DNA of 64,000 nt from the NCBI GenBank assembly GCA_035555975.1, contig DATMFV010000135.1, positions 6,568-70,567 on the forward strand. The letters are read 5' to 3'. A program made the translations under genes and the position numbers. Below the pieces are notes generated by a model. It ran no database searches, was not told the DNA's origin, and saw only the letters and a list, made by a program, of their open reading frames with translations. The stretch is from DATMFV01 sp035555975. Its GTDB lineage: Bacteria > Verrucomicrobiota > Verrucomicrobiia > Chthoniobacterales > Chthoniobacteraceae. Of this stretch, positions 47,351 to 56,314 are shown piece after piece (position 1 is the first letter of the stretch; each line of letters starts with the position of its first letter).

Positions 47351-49306
47351 ATGCGAAAAAAAAGTTTCATCCCTGCTCTTTTTCTCCCGCTGCTGCTTTT
47401 CTGGCTCGCAGGATGTGACAACAACCCGAACCCCGCGCCGCTCCACACGCAACGGACCGACGGCTCGCCGTGGGTCGTCAGCTATCGCAACCTCGGGACC
47501 GACCCCCGCTCGCTCGACCCGCAGTACAGCTATGACACCGTCGGAAACGCCGTCCTTTCGCAGATCTACGAGGGGCTTTTCCAGTACAACCTGTTTGCGA
47601 CCGACCCGTACCGGCTCGAACCATGCCTGGCCGAAGCGATGCCCAAGCGGATTGACCATGGAGACGGCAGGGTGTCGTACGAAATCCGCCTCAAAAAAGG
47701 CATCCGCTTTCATGACGACCCGTGTTTCCCCGGCGGCAAGGGACGCGAGGTGACGGCGCACGATTTTGTCTACACCTTCCAGCGGATCGCCGACCCGAAG
47801 GTCGAGTGCCCCGTCCTTTCGACGCTCCAGGAGTTTGTCGTCGGCCTGCAAAGCGCCTTTGAGCAGGCGCGCGACAAGGGGGAGTTTGACTATAGCCAAC
47901 CGACCGGGGCGATCACCGTCATCGACGACCACACCTTCCGGATTCACCTGACGCGGCCCTACCCGCAGGTCCTCTACTGGCTGGCGATGCCGTTCACCGC
48001 GCCGATCGCCCGCGAAGCGGTGGAGTATTACGACGGGAAGGAGGGACGCGACACGTTCAACTTCCACCCGGTCGGCACCGGCCCGTTCAAGATGCACGAA
48101 TGGCGGCGCAAACGGCTGATCCGCCTGATCCGCCACCCCGAATACCGCGCCACCCGCTTCCCCGCCAGCGGCTGGACCCCGGACCGGGATGCCCTTTTCT
48201 CCCCCCTGGCCGACGCCCCGCTGCCGCTGGTCGATGAAGTCCAGCTCGCCATCATCCGCGAGGCCGTTCCGGCGTGGCTCCTCTTCCGGCAGGGGTACCT
48301 CGACCGTTCCGGGGTGAGCAAGGATGTCTTCAACACCGTCATCACCAACACCCAGGGGCTCTCCAAAAAATTCGAGGAACAGGGCATCCGCCTCTACCGC
48401 GATGTCGACCCGACGACCTATTACCTCCAGTTCAACATGGAGGACCCGGTGGTCGGCAAAAACAAGAAGCTGCGACAGGCGATCTCCATGGCGTACGACG
48501 AAGACCGCGCCAACGAAATCTTCCGCAACGGCATCGACCTCAAGAGCGAACAACTCCTCCCGCCGGGCCTGATCGGCTACGACCCCGATTTCCGCAACCC
48601 ATACCGCGTCTTTGATCTCGAAAAGGCGAAACAACTCCTCGCCGAAGCCGGTTACCCCGACGCGATCGACCCGGCGACAGGCCAGCCGCTGGTGCTCAAG
48701 CTCGACGTCATCGCGCCCGATTCCGCCTCCCGCCGCCGGGCGGAGTTTGACAAGACGCAGATCGAACAACTCGGCATCCGGTGCGAGATCGAGGAAAACA
48801 CCTGGGCCCGTTTCCAGGACCGCCAGCAGCGCGGCCTCTTCCAGATGAACACCGGCTCCGGGTGGCACGCCGATTACCCCGACCCCTCGAACTTCTTTTT
48901 CCTCTTCTATAGTAAGAACCTTCCCCCGGCGGGCCCGAACAGCGCCCGTTTCTCGAACCCGGAGTTTGACGCGCTCTTTGAAAAAATGTCGACCATGGAG
49001 AACGGCCCCGAACGGCTCGCCATCATCGAAAAGATGAACCGGATTCTGGTCGAAGAGACGCCGGTCGTCTTCATGGGACACCCGGTCATCTTCAGCCTGA
49101 GCCAGCCGTGGGTCCCTTACATCTCCTCCAACGCCATGCTCGCCGGCGGAGGCGGGATGAAGTATCAGATCATCGACCAGAACCTGCGCGCCGAACGCAG
49201 GCTGGAACTCAACCGCACCCCGTGGTGGCCGGTCTGGACGCTGGCGGGGCTGCTCGTCGTTTTTGTCGGCGGTTGCGTGAAACTCGCCCGACGGCGTAAC
49301 CTGTAA
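47351..49306 (+). CDS. Dipeptide/oligopeptide ABC transporter substrate-binding protein with C-terminal membrane segment
   Basis: A 651-residue SBP_bac_5 protein. Lipoprotein signal MRKKSFIPALFLPLLLFWLAGCDNN (lipidated Cys at 22). The family signature is at NLGTDPRSLDPQYSYDTVGNAVLSQIYEGLF, followed by RIHLTRPYPQVLYWLAMPFTAPI, VGTGPFKMHEWRR, and LRQAISMAYDEDRANEIF. The last ~30 residues form a membrane helix followed by basic residues (WWPVWTLAGLLVVFVGGCVKLARRRNL), so the protein is tethered at both ends, which is unusual for this family. Two permease genes follow within 31 and 26 bases. No ATPase gene is present. Confidence 0.93.
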   Translation: MRKKSFIPALFLPLLLFWLAGCDNNPNPAPLHTQRTDGSPWVVSYRNLGTDPRSLDPQYSYDTVGNAVLSQIYEGLFQYNLFATDPYRLEPCLAEAMPKRIDHGDGRVSYEIRLKKGIRFHDDPCFPGGKGREVTAHDFVYTFQRIADPKVECPVLSTLQEFVVGLQSAFEQARDKGEFDYSQPTGAITVIDDHTFRIHLTRPYPQVLYWLAMPFTAPIAREAVEYYDGKEGRDTFNFHPVGTGPFKMHEWRRKRLIRLIRHPEYRATRFPASGWTPDRDALFSPLADAPLPLVDEVQLAIIREAVPAWLLFRQGYLDRSGVSKDVFNTVITNTQGLSKKFEEQGIRLYRDVDPTTYYLQFNMEDPVVGKNKKLRQAISMAYDEDRANEIFRNGIDLKSEQLLPPGLIGYDPDFRNPYRVFDLEKAKQLLAEAGYPDAIDPATGQPLVLKLDVIAPDSASRRRAEFDKTQIEQLGIRCEIEENTWARFQDRQQRGLFQMNTGSGWHADYPDPSNFFFLFYSKNLPPAGPNSARFSNPEFDALFEKMSTMENGPERLAIIEKMNRILVEETPVVFMGHPVIFSLSQPWVPYISSNAMLAGGGGMKYQIIDQNLRAERRLELNRTPWWPVWTLAGLLVVFVGGCVKLARRRNL

Positions 49307-49336
49307 CCGCTGCCGACCACTCCGGAAAAACTCCCC

Positions 49337-50311
49337 ATGTTTGTCTACCTGATCCGCCGCCTCCTTTACATGATCCCGATCCTGCTCGGGGTCATGATCT
49401 TTACCTTCCTGCTTTTCAACATCGTCAACAAGCCGGAGCAGATGGCGCTCAATATTCTTGGGCCGAAGGCTTCGCCGCAGGCGATCGAAAACTGGCTGCA
49501 CAACCGCGGTTACGACAAGCCGCTCTTCCTCAATCGCGAACCGGGCAAAAACCTCCTTGATTCGCAGTTTTTCGACAGCCTGCGGCGGATGGCGGTCTTT
49601 GATCTCGGCGTCTCCGATGCCACGGGCGAACCGGTCGTCAACATGCTGCGACGCGGCATCCTCCCGTCGCTTTTGATCACGCTGCCCGCGTTTGCCGTGG
49701 GGCTCACCCTGGCGCTCGGCCTTTCGCTGCTGCTCGTCTTTGTGCGCGATTCAAAGATCGACCTCTGGGGGGTCATCCTCGCCGTCGCCACGATGAGCAT
49801 CCCGATCACCGTCTATGTCATCTTCGGCCAATGGGTCGCCGCCAATCTCTTCAACTACTTTCCCGCGTTCGGTTTCGACTTTGAAGGGTTTTCCACCGTC
49901 CGCTTTATCGCGCTGCCGGTCGTCATCATGGTCATCAGCGGGATCGGCGGCGACCTCCGCCTTTACCGGACGATCTTTCTGGAGGAGGTCCGGGCCGACT
50001 ACATCCGCACCGCACAGGCAAAGGGAGCCTCCAGCGCCCGCGTGCTCCTGGTTCACGTGCTCAAAAACGGGATGATCTCGATCATCACCCTGGTGGTCGC
50101 CTCGCTGCCGTTTTTGATCATGGGGACGTTGGTCATTGAAAACTTCTTCGGCATCCCGGGGCTGGGCAGCATGGTGGTCGACGCGATCACCACTTCGGAC
50201 TTTTCCCTGATCCGTGCCAACGTCTACGTCGGCTCGCTCCTCTTCCTGTTCGGGCTGCTGTTGACTGATCTCTGCTACGCGCTGGCGGACCCGCGCATCC
50301 GCCTGGAATAA
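49337..50311 (+). CDS. Peptide-type ABC transporter permease (DppB/OppB-like)
   Basis: A 324-residue inner-membrane permease of the DppB type: MFVYLIRRLLYMIPILLGVMIFTFLLFN, a long loop with NREPGKNLLDSQFFDSLRRMAVFDLG, and then the EAA-type coupling loop EEVRADYIRTAQAKGASSARVLLVHVLKNGMISIITL, the contact site for the ATPases. The final region is typical (LVIENFFGIPGLGSMVVDAIT). The periplasmic loop is longer than average. Pairs with the DppC-like permease downstream. Confidence 0.94.
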   Translation: MFVYLIRRLLYMIPILLGVMIFTFLLFNIVNKPEQMALNILGPKASPQAIENWLHNRGYDKPLFLNREPGKNLLDSQFFDSLRRMAVFDLGVSDATGEPVVNMLRRGILPSLLITLPAFAVGLTLALGLSLLLVFVRDSKIDLWGVILAVATMSIPITVYVIFGQWVAANLFNYFPAFGFDFEGFSTVRFIALPVVIMVISGIGGDLRLYRTIFLEEVRADYIRTAQAKGASSARVLLVHVLKNGMISIITLVVASLPFLIMGTLVIENFFGIPGLGSMVVDAITTSDFSLIRANVYVGSLLFLFGLLLTDLCYALADPRIRLE

Positions 50312-50336
50312 AAGAAAAAGAACCTTTCCCTTCCCC

Positions 50337-51323
50337 ATGTCTGTCTGGCTTTCCAACCTGCTCCTCCTCGCCGTCGCCGTCGCGGCGATCGTCCTCCTGC
50401 GCGCCTACCTGCGCACGGAACGTTCGCGCCGGGCCATGAAACGTTTCCGGCGCGACCGCGTCGGCGTCGCCTGCGCGCTGCTGGTCGCGCTCAACCTCGG
50501 CATCGGCCTGCTCGACTGTCTGCGCGTCTCGCGCGACGAAAGCGTTCTCGACTATTTCTTCCGCAACGTCCCCGAAGAGAGCGGTTACAGCGCTCCCCTC
50601 GCCTCGACCACCTACAACGAACGCGACCCGCAACCGCTCAACGGGCGGCACCTTTTCGGGACCGACCTGATCGGCAAGGATGTCCTTCTCCAGACCCTCA
50701 AAGGGTGCCGCACCGCGCTGATCATCGGCGGGCTTACCAGCGCGATCTATATCCCGATCGGCGCACTTCTGGGCATCCTCGCCGGGTATCACCGGGGCCG
50801 GGTCGATGATCTCGTCCAGTACCTTTACAGCACGCTGGCTTCGATCCCCGGCATCCTGATGCTGATCTCGATCCTGATGATTCTCGGCAAGGGTCTGGGC
50901 AACATGGCGGTGGCGTTGAGCCTGACCGCCTGGATCGGCCTCTGCCGCCTGGTGCGCGGGGAGACGTTCCGGCAGGCTGCCCGCCCCTATGTCGAAGCCG
51001 CGCGGGCGCTGGGGCAGAGCCATTGGAAGATCATGTTTTTCCACATCCTCCCCAACGTCTCGCACCTGATCATGATCAACGCGGTCCTCGGCTTTTCCGG
51101 GCTGGTCATGGCGGAGTCCATTTTGAGCTACCTCGGCGTCGGCGCACCGGTCGGCACGGCGAGCTGGGGTGCGATGATCGACTCCGCCCGGATGGAACTG
51201 AGCCGCGACCCGATGGTCTGGTGGACCGTCAGCGCCGCCGCCGGTGCGCTCTTCATCCTCGTCCTCGCGCTCAACCTCCTGGGCGATTCGTTGCGGCGGG
51301 CGTTTGACCCGAAGGCGGCGTGA
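50337..51323 (+). CDS. Peptide-type ABC transporter permease (DppC/OppC-like)
   Basis: A 328-residue inner-membrane permease with the DppC features: RRAMKRFRRDRVGVACALLVALNLGIG, NGRHLFGTDLIGKDVLLQTLKGCRTALIIGG (the HxFGTD.xGRD-like word), LYSTLASIPGILMLISI and the EAA loop VRGETFRQAARPYVEAARALGQSHWKIMFFHILPN. It ends GDSLRRAFDPKAA as is common in the family. The 3' end stops five bases from the convergent cassette D. Confidence 0.94.
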   Translation: MSVWLSNLLLLAVAVAAIVLLRAYLRTERSRRAMKRFRRDRVGVACALLVALNLGIGLLDCLRVSRDESVLDYFFRNVPEESGYSAPLASTTYNERDPQPLNGRHLFGTDLIGKDVLLQTLKGCRTALIIGGLTSAIYIPIGALLGILAGYHRGRVDDLVQYLYSTLASIPGILMLISILMILGKGLGNMAVALSLTAWIGLCRLVRGETFRQAARPYVEAARALGQSHWKIMFFHILPNVSHLIMINAVLGFSGLVMAESILSYLGVGAPVGTASWGAMIDSARMELSRDPMVWWTVSAAAGALFILVLALNLLGDSLRRAFDPKAA

Positions 51324-51327
51324 TTGA

Positions 51328-54300
51328 TCAGCGAACTTCCAGCGTGGCGGCCCGGCGGCGACCGGTCAATCCTTCGGTCGCCACGATCTGCCACCGGCCC
51401 GGTTCGTCGTTGAGGGCGAGGTCGAGCGTTAGCTCCACCTTCCCACGCGCCGCACCATAATGGCCGCTCCGCTCCGCCGGTTCTCCCTTGCTGTCAAAAA
51501 TCCTGATCTCTACCGGCACGTTGGCGGTAATGGCCTCCCCGTCCTCCCCCTTCACGGTTACGGTCACGCGCACCGACTCCCCCCGTTTCGCTTCCTCTGG
51601 AACGGCGATGCCGATCCCGCCGACCGGGCGTTCCAGCGCCAGAAGCAGGGCACCGCCCCCGCCCGGCAACTCCAGGGGAAAGGTCAGTTCCCCTCCCTCC
51701 AGACGGGTGACGGCGACCGGTTGCCTCCGGACGAGATCGTAGACCACCCGCCCGGGCGTTTTCCAGCGGATGGTCGCCCTGGAAGCCACCCCCTCCTCCA
51801 TCACAAGCCGGTGTCTGCCGACGTAATGGCCAAACTTCCGGTGGTCGTTCACGGCAAAGAGATACTCCCCTTTCCCGCGCAGTTTCAGCAGCACCTCCGG
51901 GTTGTCGCTTGAAACCGGCGGCGCATGGAAAGCGGCGATCTCCTTTTTCAACGCGGCCGCCCTGGCGAGCAGGCTCGCCTTGTCCTCGTCGGCGCGCCCG
52001 GTTCGGCGGAAGCTTTCCACCAACACATCGGGCTGAATGCCGGGGGCCAGGTTTTCATCGCCAATGACGATCCCGCCCCGCTCCTGAAACGCCAGAATCG
52101 TTTTTGCCATCCCGCGGGTCAGCACATCGCAATCGGTGACGAACAGGATCGAAACACCCGCCAACCCTTTTTCGGCAAGCGTCTCCTCAAAAACGATACG
52201 GGGGTCGAGCCCGGCGTAACGGGCCATCAGATAGGAATCGCTCCCCCACCCGGTTCCCCATCCATAGGTGCCGCGCCCGGCGAACATCTGCGAGGTGAAG
52301 CTCTCCAGAAAAGCGACGTTGCGGGGTGCGTCGGGCACCTGCATCAACATCGGACCGAGCGGCTCGACGACCTCCTTCACCAGATGTTTGAGGCGCTGCC
52401 GGGTTTCCGGATGGGTCATGATATAGCTCCCCCGGCTTTTGCCGGTCAGCGATCCCCAGCCGTGCAGCATGACCCCCGCGACCGGCTCGGCCAGCATGTG
52501 CCAGAACGATTGGGTGAGGTGATCGGGGGCCATGGTGATGAACCTCGCGTCGGCGTTCTCCTTCTCCCAGCGTGCCGGTTCCCCCGTCGGCTCGAAGGTT
52601 GCGTCTCCGGGGAGCGGCGCGGTGCGGTGGCGATACCAGATGGCCTGGGTCATCGTCATGACCTTCTGGCCGGGTTTCCCCTCCGCCATCGCAAAAAGCT
52701 CGCCGGTGGCAAGGCTGACTTTCAGCGGGTCGGGATAGCTGTAAGTCCAACTGCTGATGAAGTCGACCTCCCCGCCGCTGCCGAACAACGAGGGAGCCCG
52801 TACCGCCGGGTCAAACCAGGTCCGGATGCCTTTCCCCCCGTTTTTGCGGATTCCCTCCCGCACCAGGGAGTGCAGCCGGTTCCAGCCGTCCCCCTCCTTC
52901 CAGAACCAGCGGTAATAGGCGAGGATCGGGTGATCGTCGGCAATCAGGCGGTCCGGAGGGAAGCCGGGGAGCTTCTCATACGACACCCCCCGGGCCGCCT
53001 CGACCTCCGCCGGGATCTCCTTCCCCGTCGCCTCCCTGAACGCCTTCCGGTCGATCTCGTGAAAACTCGGGCGGGTATGATCGCGCACCTCGGTATTGAT
53101 CAATGCCATCTCCAGAGCGGGCAGATCGCCAAAATGCCGTGCCAGAAAACCGCCGAGATCCAAAGCCGATGCCTGAACTTCGGGAAAAAGGCCGTTGACC
53201 GTCGGTCGACGCTTTCCGCTCCGACTCCGGCGCGCGTACTTTTCCCGGAACGCGGCATTACGCCCGAGGCTGATCTGTGCGACCGCCCCCACGCCCGCGC
53301 GGAGCATTTCATCCAGCTTTAAGCGATGTTGACGGATGCCTTCCGTATCAAAAAACGCGACCGGGTCGGCCCGCGAGGTTTGCCAGAGGGCAAAGGAGTG
53401 GGTAAACCCGAGGTCGCTGACGGTTTCGGCATCGCCGCTCCCCCACAGGATCACCGGCATCCGGCCCGGAACGGGACGCGGGAGCAGATCCCACGTGATC
53501 GCCAACGGCTTGCCCAACGCCCGCCCTTGCGGCGAGAGCAGCGTCAACTCCGTCCGGTAGGTTCCCGGCTTCCTTGTGGCATCGACGGGGATCTCCACCT
53601 CCGCCGATTTTCGCGGGCCGATCTCCGGCACGGCCGCCTCGCCGTTTTCCCAGGCAAGCCGGGTGCCGCCCAACGGCTTTGCCCCGGGGTTGGTCACTTC
53701 CACTTTGAGGTGCGGCTTCTGCTCCATCCGGCGGAAAGCGGTCCGCTCTCCCGAGAGTCGGAGAATCGCCATCTCCGAAGGGTGCATCTCCCGGACGGTC
53801 GACGAAATCCGCACCTGTGCGATCCTGCCATGAAACCGGTGGCTGACGCTCCCCACCCGGTCGCCGATGATCAGGGGCCGTTCTCCCGGGTGGATCGGGC
53901 CGCGCCCTTCCAGCAGTCGCTCGCCCCACGGGTTCCCATTGAGGAAGAACGCCCCCTTCCCCTTGCCGTCATAGGTAAAGGCGACCTGCATCCATTCCCC
54001 GGGCTCGGGGTTGAAGAAGGCGGACCGCATCGTGGCGGATTGGCCTTCAAAGCCGAGTTCCGCCTCCAGCCGCCACCCCCCTTTCGGGTTCGCGACGAGG
54101 CTCAGCATATAGTCGCTGTTGCCTTCGGGATGGGTTCCGAAGAGATACTTCTTGTCGAGCAGGACGGCACGGGTCGTGCCGAAGAGCGCTTCTGCGGGTT
54201 GAATCCAAAGCTCCAGAGTGAAGGCCCCGGCGGGCGAAAGATCGGGCGCATTTCCCGCCGACGCCCCCTGGCGACGGTCGCCCGGTTCATTTCCGGAGCC

Positions 54301-54552
54301 GATCTCCAGCGCGCCTTTCCACCGTTCGTCGTTCACAAGGCGGGTATCCTTTCCCCGAAGCGAGAGGGTGTGCCCCCCCGGCGACGAGTCGGCCTCCGGC
54401 GCCGCCGGGTCAAACACCCAGCAGGCCAGCACCTCCGGCCCTTCGGCTTCTTCGGGTGTCAACGGTCGGGTTTGCGCAAAAACCGGGGATGGGGCCGCGG
54501 CCAGCAGCAACGCCAGCGCCGCGGCTTTAAGCCGGTCAAAACAGATGTTCAT
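51328..54552 (-). CDS. Large secreted protein: LamG/concanavalin-like domain plus glycoside-hydrolase-like barrel (cassette D)
   Basis: A 1074-residue protein with a signal peptide (MNICFDRLKAAALALLLAAAPSPVFAQ). Residues ~40-255 form a LamG/concanavalin-like domain (CWVFDPAAPEADSSPGGHTLSLRG, AFTLELWIQPAEALFGTTRAVLLD, WMQVAFTYDGKGKGAFFLNG, RFHGRIAQVRIS). Then an Ig-like linker (GTYRTELTLLSPQG), a central region that looks like a beta/alpha barrel (GFTHSFALWQTSRADPVAF, ALINTEVRDHTRPSFHEID, HPILAYYRWFWKEGDGWNRLH, VDFISSWTYSYPDPLKVS, LEPVAGVMLHGWGSL) and a glutamine-amidotransferase-like part (GVSILFVTDCDVLTRGMAKTIL, GGIVIGDENLAP). The last is common in GH42-type hydrolases. The catalytic residues are not certain. 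It overlaps the upstream HEAT/jelly-roll gene by 17 bases. Confidence 0.72.
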   Translation of the reverse strand: MNICFDRLKAAALALLLAAAPSPVFAQTRPLTPEEAEGPEVLACWVFDPAAPEADSSPGGHTLSLRGKDTRLVNDERWKGALEIGSGNEPGDRRQGASAGNAPDLSPAGAFTLELWIQPAEALFGTTRAVLLDKKYLFGTHPEGNSDYMLSLVANPKGGWRLEAELGFEGQSATMRSAFFNPEPGEWMQVAFTYDGKGKGAFFLNGNPWGERLLEGRGPIHPGERPLIIGDRVGSVSHRFHGRIAQVRISSTVREMHPSEMAILRLSGERTAFRRMEQKPHLKVEVTNPGAKPLGGTRLAWENGEAAVPEIGPRKSAEVEIPVDATRKPGTYRTELTLLSPQGRALGKPLAITWDLLPRPVPGRMPVILWGSGDAETVSDLGFTHSFALWQTSRADPVAFFDTEGIRQHRLKLDEMLRAGVGAVAQISLGRNAAFREKYARRSRSGKRRPTVNGLFPEVQASALDLGGFLARHFGDLPALEMALINTEVRDHTRPSFHEIDRKAFREATGKEIPAEVEAARGVSYEKLPGFPPDRLIADDHPILAYYRWFWKEGDGWNRLHSLVREGIRKNGGKGIRTWFDPAVRAPSLFGSGGEVDFISSWTYSYPDPLKVSLATGELFAMAEGKPGQKVMTMTQAIWYRHRTAPLPGDATFEPTGEPARWEKENADARFITMAPDHLTQSFWHMLAEPVAGVMLHGWGSLTGKSRGSYIMTHPETRQRLKHLVKEVVEPLGPMLMQVPDAPRNVAFLESFTSQMFAGRGTYGWGTGWGSDSYLMARYAGLDPRIVFEETLAEKGLAGVSILFVTDCDVLTRGMAKTILAFQERGGIVIGDENLAPGIQPDVLVESFRRTGRADEDKASLLARAAALKKEIAAFHAPPVSSDNPEVLLKLRGKGEYLFAVNDHRKFGHYVGRHRLVMEEGVASRATIRWKTPGRVVYDLVRRQPVAVTRLEGGELTFPLELPGGGGALLLALERPVGGIGIAVPEEAKRGESVRVTVTVKGEDGEAITANVPVEIRIFDSKGEPAERSGHYGAARGKVELTLDLALNDEPGRWQIVATEGLTGRRRAATLEVR

Positions 54553-55564
54553 CGCTCTTTAAAACTTCCAGGTAAACAGGTTTCCAGATCCCGGCATGCC
54601 CGCCGACCGGTTTGAGGACCCGCACCACGAGAACGTTCTGTTCCCCCCATTTGAGAAGATCGCGGGTATCGACCGCGAACATCCGGTCGTACCCCGCCGC
54701 TCCCAGGTCGTGCCCGCCGAGGAATACCCCGTTGAGCCAGATCCAGGCACTTTCATCGACCGCTTCAAAGACGAGATCGACCCCGCTTTGGGGCATCCGT
54801 TCCGGGAGGTCAAACCCGACCCGATACCATCCGCACCCTTCATGGCGATACCCCGCCTCCTGCCAGGAACGCCCGATCCCGATCGCCCCCCACCCGGTGT
54901 CGTCAAATGCGGGGTTCATCCACCCCTTGAGATGCCCGTCGAGCGACGCGTCGTGCGCAAAACGCCACCCCTCCGCCGGGAGCGCGATCCGCTGCACCGT
55001 TTGGAGAGGGAGGTCGCGGTATTCGGGCCGGTCACGGAAGGAAGAGACCTCCTCCCTGAAGTTCCAGAGGGCGTTGGCTGCCAATCGGCTGACCCGGTGG
55101 GAAGCATCCCCCCGCCCCTTCTCCAGCAGGGCGGTGATCTCCGGCCCCCGGGGTGCGATCGCGGTCGCAATCCCGATCGCCGCCGTCCGTACGAGATCGC
55201 TTTCGTCGGCCTCCCCCGCGGTCAACCATGCGTGGAGATCCGCCCCCGTGGTGAGGGGCGCGGCAAGCCGCAGGATGGTGCGGCGGACCAACGGGTCGCG
55301 GTCGCTTCCAAAAATTTCCCGGAGAGCGGGCAGAGCGGCCGCGCCCTCTTTTGCCAACGTCCGTACGGCGGCCCGGCGGACCATCGCGTCCGGGTCGCGG
55401 CTGAGTGCGAGCAACCTTTCGTGCGCCGCACGGTCGTGCGGGTCGGCGTGAAGGGCCTCTTGTCGCCGGGCGTCCGGGGTGTCAGGGCCGCCTGCCTTTG
55501 TTCCGGCCGGCAGCGCCATGACGATGGCCAGGCTCAACGCCATTCGCTGGATCATCTTTGCCAT
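54536..55564 (-). CDS. Secreted HEAT-repeat plus galactose-binding-like protein (cassette D)
   Basis: A 342-residue protein with a signal peptide (MAKMIQRMALSLAIVMALPAGTKA). HEAT-like helical repeats fill about 40-185 (ALSRDPDAMVRRAAVRTLAKEGAAALPALREIF, LVRTAAIGIATAIAPRGPEITALLEKG, SRLAANALWNFREE). A jelly-roll sugar-binding domain of the GH2 N-terminal type fills ~205-335 (GWMNPAFDDTGWGAIGIGRSWQE, WYRVGFDLPERM, ESAWIWLNGVFLGGHDLGAAGYD, GEQNVLVVRVLKPVGGHAGIW). There is no catalytic barrel. It ends in the same operon as the LamG protein (17-base overlap) and probably acts as its accessory glycan binder. Confidence 0.78.
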   Translation of the reverse strand: MAKMIQRMALSLAIVMALPAGTKAGGPDTPDARRQEALHADPHDRAAHERLLALSRDPDAMVRRAAVRTLAKEGAAALPALREIFGSDRDPLVRRTILRLAAPLTTGADLHAWLTAGEADESDLVRTAAIGIATAIAPRGPEITALLEKGRGDASHRVSRLAANALWNFREEVSSFRDRPEYRDLPLQTVQRIALPAEGWRFAHDASLDGHLKGWMNPAFDDTGWGAIGIGRSWQEAGYRHEGCGWYRVGFDLPERMPQSGVDLVFEAVDESAWIWLNGVFLGGHDLGAAGYDRMFAVDTRDLLKWGEQNVLVVRVLKPVGGHAGIWKPVYLEVLKSDEHLF

Positions 55565-55566
55565 TC

Positions 55567-56286
55567 CTAGTAAAATTGCTTTTCAAACCAGGGTGCGCCC
55601 GATGCGCTCTTTCCCTTCAAGGTTTCCAGTGAGGAAATCAGCTCGACATGCCCGTCGCAGAACAAGGCATTGACTGCGCCGCCATGGCGCGCGGCGTTAT
55701 ACTCCCAGCCCGCCGCCATGACGTCGCGGGAAACCAGGTGCCAGCCGAGATTCGGCTGCGACTTGCTGTCGTAATCGACCAGCATCAGGACTTTAGAGGG
55801 CTCGGTGATCCTCCGCGAATTGGCCCCGCCCCGTTCATCACTGATGCTGGGGGAGAGCCCGTGGCGGTTGATCGCGTACGAGACATAGGCAAAGGCGAAA
55901 TCGTTGCCCCGGCGGCTGGTCAGCAAATCCCGGTGAACCTCCGCCGGGTTCAACGCCGGGCAGACAAAGCAGCGGTAATCACTGACGCCGGAATGCTTGA
56001 CGAGCTTGCCTCCCCAGAACTCCCGCACGCCGATCTTTTCCCCGGCGGCGTTTCGCAATTCTTCGGCGGCAACCGGGAAATGCCCGTTGTGATCGTCCAG
56101 ATAGGCCTGCATCAGGACAAAGATCTGCCGCAGATTGCCGGTACACTTCATGCGATCCGACGTGACCCTGATCCGTCCGGAAAACGAAAATACCAGCACA
56201 CCGAGAAAGGCAATGAGGGCGATGGCGACCAGCAGTTCCACCAGTGTGAAACCGTGCCGGGCTGAAAAGCGATGATGGATGTTCAT
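55567..56286 (-). CDS. Pseudopilin-like protein with H-X9-DG motif (cassette D)
   Basis: A 239-residue protein with a textbook prepilin site, RHGFTLVELLVAIALIAFLGVLVFSF (cleavage after Gly, Phe+1, Glu+5). The usual core follows (KCTGNLRQIFVLMQAYLDDHNGHFP, FVCPALNPAEV), and the C-terminal RHGGAVNALFCDGHVELIS. It sits between a PEP-CTERM gene (28 bases away) and the HEAT/jelly-roll gene (2 bases away), so all four are one transcription unit. Confidence 0.94.
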   Translation of the reverse strand: MNIHHRFSARHGFTLVELLVAIALIAFLGVLVFSFSGRIRVTSDRMKCTGNLRQIFVLMQAYLDDHNGHFPVAAEELRNAAGEKIGVREFWGGKLVKHSGVSDYRCFVCPALNPAEVHRDLLTSRRGNDFAFAYVSYAINRHGLSPSISDERGGANSRRITEPSKVLMLVDYDSKSQPNLGWHLVSRDVMAAGWEYNAARHGGAVNALFCDGHVELISSLETLKGKSASGAPWFEKQFY

Positions 56287-56314
56287 AGGGGAAGAAAGAG
56301 ACCCTTAATCCGCC

